Notes: generated by a model not told the origin, from the sequence alone. DNA of 64,000 nt from Frankia casuarinae (GCF_000013345.1 NC_007777.1:2046001-2110000); one strand, 5' to 3'; counted from the stretch's first letter, positions 43,953 through 53,470 are shown. Translations and numbers: made by a program.

Positions 43953-44915
43953 TCAACTGCGGTGCAGTATCCCTGTGACGCAACCCAACCCCCCAGCGGC
44001 CTTGACGTAATCTCCCATCTCGACCTCCTCCGCCTGCACCCCCGCGGCCCCGAGTGCACGCCGGATCCCGGGCGCGCCCGAAGGCATGAGCACCAGCCCC
44101 GGCTCCACCACGACCAGATTCAACCCGCGCCGCAGCACCAGCTCCTCGGTCGGATCAAAGTCGAGCAGCCGGAAGCCAAGCCCGTGCAACACCGCTCGCA
44201 ACGGCGGGGTCGCGGCCGCCGCGTGCACGGCGGCGAGCCGGTGGTCGAGGAACACCACCGTGCCGAGCAGATGCTGCACTCCCGGGCCAAGTGGGATTCG
44301 CTCCGTCCGTGCGCCACAGCCGCGCAGCGCGCCGCCGACTTTACGGGCGCCCGCAGTGTTCGTCCGGAACCCGGTACCCACCAGCACCAGCTCCGGGTCT
44401 GCCCACAGCGCGTCGGCCCCCTCGAAGGTGGCCCGGCCGGTAAGGGTACGCAGAATCGGGTAGCCCGCCGAAGCCAGTACCGCCGCAGTGTGCCGTTCCT
44501 CCCCAGCCCGCTGCCGCGACGCGGGTCTGCCCAGCACCGCGCCGTCCGGAGTCATGAGGAACAGATCGCGTTGGAATACGACGTTGGGCGGGCATTCGTC
44601 CGGCACCATCCCTACCAGCACGTCAACCGCGAGTCGCCTGAAAGCGGCGATAATGGCCTCGCACTGGTCGCGTAACGCGGACAAGTCAACCTTCTCGAGC
44701 ATCAGCCTGCTGTTCGGTTCCGCGTCGACGGAAAGGCTGCATGGGGGCCGGACGAGCAGAACCCGCCGCAGCCTGGCGTATTCGGATCGGTAGCCACAGC
44801 GGGTCCAAAGTCGCCCCTCAGCGACCTCGGCGCCGTGCGAGGCTACCCGAGCATGCCAACCGGGGCCTGCGAGTGTGCTCGGCAGCCTTTCAGATCCAGG
44901 TGTCTGGGCTGTCAT
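43953..44915 (-). CDS. arginine deiminase/amidinotransferase superfamily enzyme (320 aa)
   Basis: Guanidino-group-modifying (GME) fold. Conserved sites: CPPNVVFQRDLFL, TFEGADALWADPELVLVGTG (Glu/Asp), GTGFRTN, PGVQHLLGTVVFLD (catalytic His) and KAAGGLGCVTGILHR (catalytic Cys) near the C-terminus. Family members hydrolyse arginine or methylarginine, or move an amidino group. Here it follows a sulfotransferase in a nucleoside operon, so it could supply or transfer a nitrogen-containing group. Substrate unknown. It overlaps the sulfotransferase by 26 nt. Confidence 0.8.
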   Translation of the reverse strand: MTAQTPGSERLPSTLAGPGWHARVASHGAEVAEGRLWTRCGYRSEYARLRRVLLVRPPCSLSVDAEPNSRLMLEKVDLSALRDQCEAIIAAFRRLAVDVLVGMVPDECPPNVVFQRDLFLMTPDGAVLGRPASRQRAGEERHTAAVLASAGYPILRTLTGRATFEGADALWADPELVLVGTGFRTNTAGARKVGGALRGCGARTERIPLGPGVQHLLGTVVFLDHRLAAVHAAAATPPLRAVLHGLGFRLLDFDPTEELVLRRGLNLVVVEPGLVLMPSGAPGIRRALGAAGVQAEEVEMGDYVKAAGGLGCVTGILHRS

Positions 44916-46230
44916 AGCCTAGTCTCCTTGCCGTCTCTGCCACCTCACCTCCCAGCACCGGCCGCACCTCCCCTGCTCGGTCCAGCCACCGCCGCGGGCG
45001 AGGCGCCCGGGTGGCCACCACCGGGTCAATGCCCGAGTAGGCGGCCCTGCCTAACGATCCCTCGAATGGGATTCCCAACCAGCTGGAGATGCGCCGCAGC
45101 TCGGTTACCCTGGAGTCCGCGTCCCGCGTCAGGTCCTCGAAACGCACGCGCAGGCAGTCGATGGCGCTGCGGTCCAGCTCCGCCATGATTGCCTCGTGGC
45201 TGGAACGCCATTGGAAAGCGCATACTCGGGCCAGAGGCTCGGCGATGTGGTCCGCCCAGCCCGGCGGCAGGTCGAACTTCCACCAGTGCCGGTCAGCGGG
45301 ACGATAATCGACGTAACCGGCGATGCGTAGCGGTACGGGCAGCCGATAGGAGTGAAAGCCGTGGTGACGCCAGCCATCGATGAGACCGTTGACCGAGGCG
45401 GCGGGATTGCGGGTCAGGTGCAGCACACGAAGCCGAGCGTTGGGGAACAGGGCACGCAGGAAGTCGAACCGGTGCACGTTACTAGGGGTCTTGACAATCA
45501 GCGGCATGGTCTCCAACGCATGCGGGTCGGCGGGCCGCCACGGCTGGGTCAGCACGAACGGCGGTTCCTCGACCAGGATACGCCCGGGGGGCCGCATCGG
45601 CGGCTGGGAAGTGGGCATGTCGTAAAACCCCTCTTCCATGTAAATACCGCGGCTGGCCAACTCCGCCAGCAGACGGCGATGGAATCGCTCGGTGTTCCAG
45701 TCCCCTGCTCCACTCCGGGGGAGCACCGCGCAGGCCGCGTCGGCCAGCATGAACGGATCAATGTCCATCTCAGGCCACTGCACCGACAGCCGCCAGGCGA
45801 CGTCGAGGGCGAATCGGTCCACTGCCTCCTCATCGACCTGCGCAGCAGGGGTGCCCACGTCCAAGGCTAGGTCGTGCTCCAGCGCCAGACGCACAGCCGG
45901 GTTCAGAGCGTACAGGTGCGCGGCATCTAGTCGGTCGGAACCGGTGCCGCTGTTGGGATGACCCAATCCAGCCAGGCGAAGGAACGGGTTGATCTCCGCG
46001 CGGAAGTGCAGGGCGTGCGGACTCAGCCGCAGTAACTCGGCGAGCATGCTGGACCCACCACGGGAGCCCGAGGCAATCATAATAAGCTCGCTCACCCGCT
46101 CAGTAAATCGCGGCGGCGCAGGGCCCCGAGCGGCGCGCAACTGGTGCAGCCGCGCGGCGAGCCCTGCCGCGCCCGACTCCACGACGCCCCTGGCCGTGGC
46201 ATGGTCGCTGGCCATCACGGCCCAGCTCAC
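44890..46230 (-). CDS. PAPS-dependent sulfotransferase family protein (446 aa)
   Basis: Sulfotransferase P-loop region IMIASGSRGGSSMLAELLRL near residue 50 matches the 5'-phosphosulfate loop. RLRVLHLTRNPAASVNGLID (about residue 265) matches the 3'-phosphate-binding Arg/Ser segment. CLRVRFEDLTRDADSRVTEL is also typical. Predicted to move a sulfuryl group from PAPS to the nucleoside or sugar. GTG at 46230 overlaps the stop of the GyrB-methyltransferase gene as GTGA, which fixes the start; longer readings are rejected. Confidence 0.8.
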   Translation of the reverse strand: MSWAVMASDHATARGVVESGAAGLAARLHQLRAARGPAPPRFTERVSELIMIASGSRGGSSMLAELLRLSPHALHFRAEINPFLRLAGLGHPNSGTGSDRLDAAHLYALNPAVRLALEHDLALDVGTPAAQVDEEAVDRFALDVAWRLSVQWPEMDIDPFMLADAACAVLPRSGAGDWNTERFHRRLLAELASRGIYMEEGFYDMPTSQPPMRPPGRILVEEPPFVLTQPWRPADPHALETMPLIVKTPSNVHRFDFLRALFPNARLRVLHLTRNPAASVNGLIDGWRHHGFHSYRLPVPLRIAGYVDYRPADRHWWKFDLPPGWADHIAEPLARVCAFQWRSSHEAIMAELDRSAIDCLRVRFEDLTRDADSRVTELRRISSWLGIPFEGSLGRAAYSGIDPVVATRAPRPRRWLDRAGEVRPVLGGEVAETARRLGYDSPDTWI

Positions 46231-48233
46231 GGCAAGAGTTTGCGCATCGAGTAGACGCACCAGCGCCACCGATCGCGTACCGAGCCGTCCTGGCTGACCT
46301 CGAATGGGTGGACCGCCCGGACCTCCCTCGGGGCGTCGTAGTACAGCCGGTAGATCTCCTGCCTGTGCGCGGGCGTGGTCTCATGCGTATCGATCCACAG
46401 GTCGATCGACTCCCACAGGAAGTACTCGGTCATTTTCAGGTCGATGAACCCCACGCCCTGCAGCAGGGACCGGAACTCTGGTTCGCGGAACATCTGGAAG
46501 AGCAACGGTTGCTTCTTCTTGAATATGCGGAACATCCAGTAGGCGTCCTCATCGGCGTAGGGCATGATCTGGCCGACGATGAACTGGCCACCGGGCCGTA
46601 GTACTCGGTAGATCTCAGCGAGCGGAAGTTCGGGCTGCGGTAGCAGATGTAGCACTTCGCGGTTGACGACCAGGTCGAAGGATGCGTCCGGGTACGGCAG
46701 GTCGTACACGGTGCCCCGGTCCACCCGGTCCAGTCGCTGGGAGGCGAGTTCAACCATCTCCGGGGTGATGTCCAGGCCGATCATCTCCCCGACCTTGCCG
46801 CGGAAGGAGTCGCCGACGACACCACTGCCGCAACAGACGTCGAGCATCCGCGCATCCGCAGGCACATCGCACAGCGCGGCGTGCTCGGCGAGCAGGCCCT
46901 CGTCTGCGAGCCACGAGCAGGAGTCGTGCCAGTTGCGCGACCGGATGCCGAACTGTCGCCTGTAGACCTCGTAATCGATCTCCAGCTTGCGCCGCTGGTA
47001 GCGTACTGCCCTGCCGGCCAGGCGGGCGGCGAGCCTGGCACGTGTGGCGTCCAGCGCCCTGGCCACCACGCGTGCGCCCAGTCCCGGCTCGCGGCGCAAC
47101 GTGGCCGCGACGGTCTCGGCCACGGCCCTACGCACGAACGGCCCGACCTCCGGGCTCTGCAACCGCCGTTTGGTCTGGCCGTCGAACCGGGGCGAGTCCA
47201 TCCGCAACGACACCACCGCAGTCAGGCCCTCAAGGATGTCGTTGGTGGTGATCCGTTCGCCGGCGAACGAGTCGAGCATCCGATTCATGCTGGCATGGTC
47301 GTTGATCGCCGAGGCCAGACCCGTGCGCAGCGCGTCGACGTGCGCGCCGCCCTGGTCGGTGCGCACGGCGTTGACGAAGCTGGACATCTCCTCGGCGTAC
47401 CCCTCGGTCCACTGGAGAGCAACGTCCAACACCAGATCGCTGCGCTCGGCGGTGATAATGATCGGTTCCGGGTGCACCACCTCTGCGTCGCGATTCCGTT
47501 GGGTGAGGAACCCCTTCACGCCCTCGACGTAGTCGAACGTCTCCTCGGTGTCTGTGCGCTCATCCACCAGCCGCAGCACCAGCCCGGGGTGCAGGAACGC
47601 CAGTTCAGCCATCCGGGCGGCGAGAACGCCCGTCACGAAGGCAGCAGCATCGAAGATCATCATATCGGGACGAAAACGCACCAGCGTACCGTGCCTGTCG
47701 CTGGTCCCCACCATGTCCACGGTGGTGGTCGGTTCCCCCCGGCCATAGCTCTGGGTGTACATGCCGCCATCGCGGTGCACCTCGACCCTCAGCCATTCCG
47801 ACAGCGCGTTGACACAGGACAGGCCGACACCGTGCAGGCCTGCCGAGCGCCGGTAGGTGTCACCCTGGAACTTGCCGCCGGAGTGCAGGGTCGTCATCAC
47901 GACCTGCAGCGCCGGGACGCGGAGGTCGGGGTGTTCGTCGACCGGAATACCCCGACCGTCATCGCTTACCGAGCAGGAACCGTCGGCGTGCAGCACGACC
48001 TCGATCAGCCCGCACGTGCCCACCGCGAACTCGTCGACCGCGTTGTCGATCAGTTCGAAGACCAGGTGGTGCAGGCCCTCGGTGCCGGTCGAACCGATGT
48101 ACATCGACGGATTGCGCCGAACCGCAGTAAGCCCGGAGAAGAGCACGATGGACCGCGCGGTGTATTCTGGGGCGCGCGCGGGTCGCGCAGCGATCCGTGC
48201 CATCGGTTTAGTTCCCCCTGCCGTATCGGTCAT
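46227..48233 (-). CDS. GyrB-type GHKL ATPase-transducer fused to SAM methyltransferase (668 aa)
   Basis: Residues 1-395 are the ATPase and transducer of a type IIA topoisomerase B subunit: MYIGSTGTEGLHHLVFELID (44-63), Mg/ATP residues in ELIDNAVDE (60-68), DDGRGIP (91-97), GLHGVGLS (132-139) and the QTK loop (353-355). The Toprim and tail domains that bind DNA and gyrase A are absent. From about 430 a class I methyltransferase follows: MLDVCCGSGVVG (463-474), then IGLDITPEMVELA, and FDLVVNREVLHLLPQPELPL. The frame is continuous, with no sign of a frameshift. GGGAG precedes the ATG. Role unknown: ATP-using tailoring enzyme, or gyrase-related self-protection. Confidence 0.85.
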   Translation of the reverse strand: MTDTAGGTKPMARIAARPARAPEYTARSIVLFSGLTAVRRNPSMYIGSTGTEGLHHLVFELIDNAVDEFAVGTCGLIEVVLHADGSCSVSDDGRGIPVDEHPDLRVPALQVVMTTLHSGGKFQGDTYRRSAGLHGVGLSCVNALSEWLRVEVHRDGGMYTQSYGRGEPTTTVDMVGTSDRHGTLVRFRPDMMIFDAAAFVTGVLAARMAELAFLHPGLVLRLVDERTDTEETFDYVEGVKGFLTQRNRDAEVVHPEPIIITAERSDLVLDVALQWTEGYAEEMSSFVNAVRTDQGGAHVDALRTGLASAINDHASMNRMLDSFAGERITTNDILEGLTAVVSLRMDSPRFDGQTKRRLQSPEVGPFVRRAVAETVAATLRREPGLGARVVARALDATRARLAARLAGRAVRYQRRKLEIDYEVYRRQFGIRSRNWHDSCSWLADEGLLAEHAALCDVPADARMLDVCCGSGVVGDSFRGKVGEMIGLDITPEMVELASQRLDRVDRGTVYDLPYPDASFDLVVNREVLHLLPQPELPLAEIYRVLRPGGQFIVGQIMPYADEDAYWMFRIFKKKQPLLFQMFREPEFRSLLQGVGFIDLKMTEYFLWESIDLWIDTHETTPAHRQEIYRLYYDAPREVRAVHPFEVSQDGSVRDRWRWCVYSMRKLLP

Positions 48234-48243
48234 ATCGACTCCC

Positions 48244-48717
48244 TCATCCGGCCTCGGCAGGCGCGGCGGCCCGACCGGTCAACTCGGACAGTGCGGCCCC
48301 CAGACGCTGCACATGTGCGTTCTTCAGCGCGCACAACGTGGTCAGCCAACTCGCCGCGTCGGCTATCCCCTCGGTGTGCGCCAGCGCAACTAGCCGAGGA
48401 TAGTGCTTGGTGGCCGCCTCGGCCGCGCCCGCGACTGCGGCCGCAAGGTTGAGCGGAGTATCACCCATCGGCATCTCAGTGCTCGGATCACCGACCTGCT
48501 GAAGGAAGTCGATGTGTCCGTGGGCGACACAGGCTACGCTCTCGGCCATCTCAGTGAATAGCCTCGCCACCTCCATGTGGCCCTCGATCTCGGCCACCTG
48601 GGCGAAATAGGTATAGCGCTGCACCGCCGTCGCCTCACTGGCGAACGCCGCCCGCAGATCAGCGAACAAGAAACCTCGGGCCTGCTCGTCAACCGGTTCT
48701 CCGGTCGGTTCGCTCAT
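48244..48717 (-). CDS. rubrerythrin/ferritin-like protein with degraded metal site (157 aa)
   Basis: Four-helix rubrerythrin-like sequence: SEATAVQRYTYFAQVAEIEG, HMEVARLFTEMAES, AAEAATKHYPRLVALAHTEG. Compared with rubrerythrin, the first-helix Glu is kept, but the E-x-x-H of helix 2 reads V-A-C-V, the GExxE of helix 3 reads GAAEA, and the last helix Glu is Lys. It probably does not hold a normal diiron centre. It stands 10 bp before the GyrB-methyltransferase gene. The ATG at 48717 is preferred to 48861. Confidence 0.65.
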   Translation of the reverse strand: MSEPTGEPVDEQARGFLFADLRAAFASEATAVQRYTYFAQVAEIEGHMEVARLFTEMAESVACVAHGHIDFLQQVGDPSTEMPMGDTPLNLAAAVAGAAEAATKHYPRLVALAHTEGIADAASWLTTLCALKNAHVQRLGAALSELTGRAAAPAEAG

Positions 48718-49414
48718 CAATTCACCCACCAATTCGTCGGTACTGTTCCATGATCCAGGCCGAACCCGGCCCCGGATCCGAAAGAGGCGGTCCGCTGTCT
48801 CCGTGCGGCGCGCCGTGCCCACCAGTCGAGTCCAGCGAGGTCCTAGGAGCCCTCTGAGCACAGTGGACCGTCGTGCTGCATCCCGGCCCCGGTAAGCGCG
48901 TCCAACCCCAGGCTTGCAGCAATCCTCTGGCAGACGAGACGGAAACTGGAAAGTACGCCTGAGCTGGGACGATTGAGCTTGCCGAGGGCCTACGTCCGTC
49001 CGACTCCTCCAACTACACCATGAAAGACCTGAGCTAACCAGTGTTTCGGTAAATTTGCCGGCCAGCAGATCACGATGGGCGGAGGGATCCGCCGGATCGG
49101 CAGGCTATGGATCGTGGTCCCCTCGGTGATGCCGGCGGCGCAGAGGATGCTGACGGTGAGATTGCAGCCAGGCACAACCCGTGGTCGAGCGCCACAACGA
49201 GCGCCGAGGGCTTGCCGCCGCGGTCGCATGAGCCCGGCACGGCCCTGCCACCGAGGGCGATGCGCTGGCTGGCCGGGCCGCGGCGTGGTCCGGCCAGCGG
49301 CCCAGGCGCCGATCCCCACATCATAGAAGTCAGCGGAAGGTTGCTACTCCTGCTGGTGAACTCACCAATAGTCGGCGGCCACTCTCACGGCCGCCGCGAA
49401 GAAATGCACACCCG
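48718..49414. other. intergenic region with no intact gene
   Basis: About 700 bp. Frames are open but without ribosome sites or recognisable domains; composition suggests decayed DNA, possibly the rest of the IS110 remnant that follows. It should contain the promoter of the rubrerythrin-like operon. Confidence 0.4.
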
Positions 49415-49612
49415 TCAGCAGCGCGCCAGGATGGCGCCATAGGCACCGGTCCCCTCGGCCCCAACCCGCACTAGCGTGCCGAAGCCGCGCAGCCAGTCGA
49501 GCAGCTGGCCGTAGCCGGCCGCGGTGCCGACACGAGCAGCCGCCCGGTGCTGTCGAGCGCCGCCGGGGTATGGCTGTCCTTGTGAGTGTTGACGTCACCT
49601 GTGACCTCGACC
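49415..49612 (-). pseudogene. IS110-family transposase N-terminal remnant
   Basis: Minus strand reads VEVTGDVNTHKDSHTPAALD, then in a shifted frame AGYGQLLDWLRGFGTLVRVG and AEGTGAYGAILARC before a stop. These are the usual first catalytic segments of IS110-type (DEDD) transposases. One frameshift and loss of the rest make it non-functional. Confidence 0.7.
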
Positions 49613-49958
49613 GTCTGCTGGTGCTGTGTCAGCGTGGAACAGCTGTCCCTTCACCTCGGCTGGCAGGGGCGGCACGCACCAGCCAGGCGACGGAAAAGGC
49701 AGTGAAGGGGCCTCTGGCCAGGCTCCTATAAGGTCACCCGCCCGTCCGGTGAGGCACACCTAGCCCCGCACCGACACAGCCTCAGATCCGAGTGAGGACA
49801 CCAAGGTCAGTCGGGCGTTGGGCTAGGACTACAACAACAGGTGTCGTGATCAACAGATGCGCCAGTGCCGCGACCTGCGTCTTTGTGATGGATCTTCAGT
49901 CTCGGCCGAGCGCCATCTCGGCGTGTCGCCGCCGACACGCCGAGAGGTTCCGCTGTAG

Positions 49959-51418
49959 TAGGACTTTGTTAGGTTGTTGATCGTGTGGTTGTGGGGTGGG
50001 GATCCGGGTCTGGTTGGCTGCTTGCTGTGACGCCGGAGGAGATGGCGGTGGTGCGTCCGGTCGTGGAGGAGTTCGCGGCGCGGATGTTCGTGGATCTGCC
50101 GCGTAGGGATCAGCGGGCCAAGGGTGAGCTGTATCTGCGGGGGCTGCTGTTGGACGGGAAGCGCAAGAGCGTGCAGCCGATGGCGGAGCGCCTCGGGGTG
50201 GATCATCAGCAGTTGCAGCAGTTGCAGCAGTTCCTGCGGAACTCGACGTGGGACTACGCCGAGGTTCGCGCCCGGCTGGCCGGCTGGGCGGTCGGGTTCG
50301 TCCGCCCGGAGGCGCTGGTCATCGATGACACGGGCTTCGTGAAGGACGGGGCGGCGTCGCCTGGGGTGGCCCGGATGTACTCGGGGACGTTGGGCAAGGT
50401 CGGGAACTGTCAGATCGGGGTGTCCGTGCACGCGGCGACGGACTGGGCGTCGGCGGCGCTGGACTGGCGGCTGTTCCTGCCTGCCAGCTGGGACGACACC
50501 GGCCTCGACGACCCGGACGAGGCCGCGGTGGTGCGTGCCCGCCGCGAGAAGGCAGGTGTTCCCGACGGTGCGCGGCATCGGGAGAAGTGGCGTCTGGCGC
50601 TGGACATGCTCGACGAGATCGCCGGCTGGGGTGTGCCCGCCCGGCCGGTACTCGCCGACGCCGGCTACGGCGACTGCGCGCAGTTCCGCCAGGGCCTGAC
50701 CGACCGCGGCCTGGTCTACACGGTCGGGGTCACCCCGACCGCCACCGCCCACCCGGGGGCCGCCGAACCCGTGACCGCGCCGTACACGGGCAGCGGTCGC
50801 CCGCCGCTGCCTGCCTACCCGGACCCGCCGGCGACCTTGAAAGCCCTGGTCCTGGCCGCCGGCCGCGGTGCGCTGCGGTGGGTGACCTGGCGGCGCGGCA
50901 CCCACAAGACCCCCGGCAACACGGCCGCGCTGATGCGCTCCAGGTTCCTGGCCCTGCGGGTCCGCCCCGCCGCCAAAGCCCTGACCCGAGACGATGACCG
51001 CAGCCTGCCCGCCTGCTGGCTGCTCGCCGAATGGCCCCCTGGCAAGAACGAACCCACCGACTACTGGCTGTCCACCCTGCCCCCGGACATCCCCCTGCGC
51101 CGACTCGTCCGGCTCGCGAAGCTGCGCTGGCGCGTCGAGCACGACTACCGCGAACTCAAAGACGGCCTCGGCCTGGACCACTACGAAGGCCGATCCTTCG
51201 ACGGCTGGCACCGCCACGTCACCCTCACCTGCCTCGCCCAAGCCCTCTGCACCCAGCTGCGCCGCACCCCAAAAGCCCCTGCGCCGGCCTGACCCTCTAC
51301 GGAGTCCTCCGCATGCTCCAGACCCTGCTCGCCGTCTGGACCGGCGCCTGCCACACCTGCCACCGCCCCTACGAACCGCTACCAGCCAAGCCAGCCAGAG
51401 TCACCTAACAAAGTCCTA
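49959..51418 (+). mobile_element. IS701-family element, copy 2
   Basis: 1460 bp with the same 16-bp inverted ends as copy 1 (TAGGACTTTGTTAGGT) and a GTAG target duplication. Opposite orientation to the copy at 14961-16411. It lies inside the nucleoside cluster, upstream of the rubrerythrin-like operon. Confidence 0.95.
49985..51292 (+). CDS. IS701-family transposase (435 aa)
   Basis: Same protein as copy 1 with three added residues (HQQLQQLQQF). DDE residues in ALVIDDTGF, PVLADAGYGD and ELKDGLGLDHYEG are intact. The near-identity of the two copies points to recent transposition, and both appear functional. Confidence 0.95.
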   Translation: MVVGWGSGSGWLLAVTPEEMAVVRPVVEEFAARMFVDLPRRDQRAKGELYLRGLLLDGKRKSVQPMAERLGVDHQQLQQLQQFLRNSTWDYAEVRARLAGWAVGFVRPEALVIDDTGFVKDGAASPGVARMYSGTLGKVGNCQIGVSVHAATDWASAALDWRLFLPASWDDTGLDDPDEAAVVRARREKAGVPDGARHREKWRLALDMLDEIAGWGVPARPVLADAGYGDCAQFRQGLTDRGLVYTVGVTPTATAHPGAAEPVTAPYTGSGRPPLPAYPDPPATLKALVLAAGRGALRWVTWRRGTHKTPGNTAALMRSRFLALRVRPAAKALTRDDDRSLPACWLLAEWPPGKNEPTDYWLSTLPPDIPLRRLVRLAKLRWRVEHDYRELKDGLGLDHYEGRSFDGWHRHVTLTCLAQALCTQLRRTPKAPAPA

Positions 51419-51620
51419 GTAGTACTAGCAACCGAGGGTCGTTAGGCCGACCGGTGCGGGGCTCACGTACATCCTCACTGTCAGCCGTGGTCACGGGCTG
51501 GTCAAGAACGCTGTCGATCGATCGAAAATGATGTCGCGGCAGGGATGGCGTCTCGGACAGCGGTCAGGCTGGCGCATGAACCCCATGATCAGGGGAGTGC
51601 CATGCCCGAACGAGTTACCT

Positions 51621-53313
51621 CTCGACTTTCGCGGTTTTCTTGATCTCCAATTTTATGGTTGACGTCGCGTGAGACGTGTTCTGTGCGTGTTTGGTGTGCT
51701 GGTTCGTGGTGGGGTGTTTGAGCTGGTTTGCGGTCTCGGGTCGATGTCTGTTTTGTCTGGTTCCCGGGCTGTGGGGCCGGGATGGGGGCTGGTCAGGCCG
51801 CGAGGGCGCTGTCGGTGGTGGCCCAGGCGAGGCGGAGGGTGTGGATTTCCGCGTCGGTCGGGTTCGCGGGCCGTGTGGGCTGATATTGGGTGGTGATCAG
51901 GACGCGGCGGAGCTTGACGGCGAGGTCGGCGGTGCAGGGGCGGGTCTTGGTGGTGTACCAGGGGGTGCGGGCGCGGTGGTCGGCGGCGTCGCCGTGGTGG
52001 TGGCCGGTGGTGAGGTACCAGGCGAAGGCGAGGGTCTGGCAGGTCAGGCCGAACGGGACGGTGCGTTCGACGGCGGCGGTGAGTCGGTTGCGGGCCTGGC
52101 CGACCCCGAAGATCTGCTTCGCGTCCGCGATCGCGACCTCGATCGACCAGCGGGCCGCATAGCGGGCGACGAGCTCGGCGGGCCTGGTCAGGGTGTCGGT
52201 CGTGACGAGCGCGAGGTCGTAGGTCCCGGGCCGGTCGGTGTCGCGGACGAGGACGACGGTGACGGGGCGGGGGCCGAACACTCCGTACCACAGGCAGCGG
52301 ATGACCGCCGTGTGCACGGTCCCGGCGCGGCCGTAGCGGGTCACGGCCGTCGGGCGGAACGTCGCGGCCGCGGCGAGCTGGGCGAGGGAGGGCAACCGGT
52401 CGCCCTTGAGTCGGGGCCGGCCACGTCTCCCGGTGCGGGGTGGGGCGGGGGCGAACAGGGCGGCGTCGCGGCGGAGCCGGGTCGTCCAGGTCACCGAGGC
52501 CGGCAGTCCCCTGAGCTCGTCGCCGGCGTAGGCGGCATCCGCGACGACGTGGACCCGGCGGGCGGGGAACGCCCCGGCCAGCTGTTCGACCGCGCGGGCG
52601 GCCAGCCAGAGCCGCGAGGCCGAGACGGTGTCCTTGCGGACCAGGCGGGCCAGGACCGGCAGGCAGACCGGCCGGCCGAGCAGCGGCGCCGGCACGACGA
52701 GGCCGACGATCACCCAGTTGTTGCCGAACCCGACCTGGTCTGGCCCCTTCGCGGATCCGTCGTGGAACCAGCCCACCGCCCACACCTTCTTCCCCGCCCG
52801 GTGGAACAGGGTGTCATCGACGACGACGTGCAGCGGCCCGGCCGGGACGAGGCGGTCGACGACGAGCCGGGCGAGCGCCAGGCCGACCTTCTCCGGCGAC
52901 CAGACCGCCCGCGCGAAAAACCGGTGCGCCCGGTCGTGCGGCCACAGCGTGGACAGGCCCGCGCCGACGAGCATCCCGCACACCGTGCGCCGCCCGCCGG
53001 TGGCGAGCATCCCCACGACGAGCGCCCGGAACGTCCGGAACGACGGCGCGGTGAAACACGGCCGGAAACCCTCCAGCAGCACCGCCAGAGAAACCGGTAT
53101 CGTCACGTCCGGGAGCATCGGCGTCCAACTTTCGGGTTGGTACAGGAAACGCTGATGCTCCCGCCACCAGCCCCTCGCGCTGGCCTTCCACCCCTCCGCC
53201 ACGCACCGCGATACCACCGGCAGGCACCAGGGAATCATCCACCCGAAAGCAATCGGGAAAATTATCCAGCCGTTGCCAGACACTGATCTGGATCAAGAAA
53301 ACTGCGAAACTCT
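51621..53313 (-). mobile_element. IS4/IS701-like insertion sequence
   Basis: Inverted ends are visible at 51624-51645 and 53291-53312 (GAsTTTCGCrGTTTTCTTGATC, 20 of 22 matching). The 8-bp AGTTACCT stands directly outside on both sides (51613-51620 and 53314-53321), a clear target duplication. One transposase gene on the minus strand. Confidence 0.85.
51793..53118 (-). CDS. IS4/IS701-like DDE transposase (441 aa)
   Basis: DDE transposase: LHVVVDDTLFHRAGKKVW, VHVVADAAYAGDELRGLP and WSIEVAIADAKQIFGVGQAR hold the catalytic acids. Intact. The ATG at 53118 (MLPDVTIPVS) is the usual-looking start; the frame is open to 53283 and the extra residues may be real. Different from the two IS701 copies. 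Confidence 0.88.
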   Translation of the reverse strand: MLPDVTIPVSLAVLLEGFRPCFTAPSFRTFRALVVGMLATGGRRTVCGMLVGAGLSTLWPHDRAHRFFARAVWSPEKVGLALARLVVDRLVPAGPLHVVVDDTLFHRAGKKVWAVGWFHDGSAKGPDQVGFGNNWVIVGLVVPAPLLGRPVCLPVLARLVRKDTVSASRLWLAARAVEQLAGAFPARRVHVVADAAYAGDELRGLPASVTWTTRLRRDAALFAPAPPRTGRRGRPRLKGDRLPSLAQLAAAATFRPTAVTRYGRAGTVHTAVIRCLWYGVFGPRPVTVVLVRDTDRPGTYDLALVTTDTLTRPAELVARYAARWSIEVAIADAKQIFGVGQARNRLTAAVERTVPFGLTCQTLAFAWYLTTGHHHGDAADHRARTPWYTTKTRPCTADLAVKLRRVLITTQYQPTRPANPTDAEIHTLRLAWATTDSALAA

Positions 53314-53470
53314 AGTTACCTGCCCGTCTCGTTATCGGTACTGCCACCTGATCCATCCTCTTCCCCGCGACCCACCAGGGATCAATTTATGATCTGCTCG
53401 AAAGCAGCTTCATGTAGGTCTACCAGGCCAACCACGAGCGGCTCCCCGCAGCCGATGAAGGACGCGCGCC

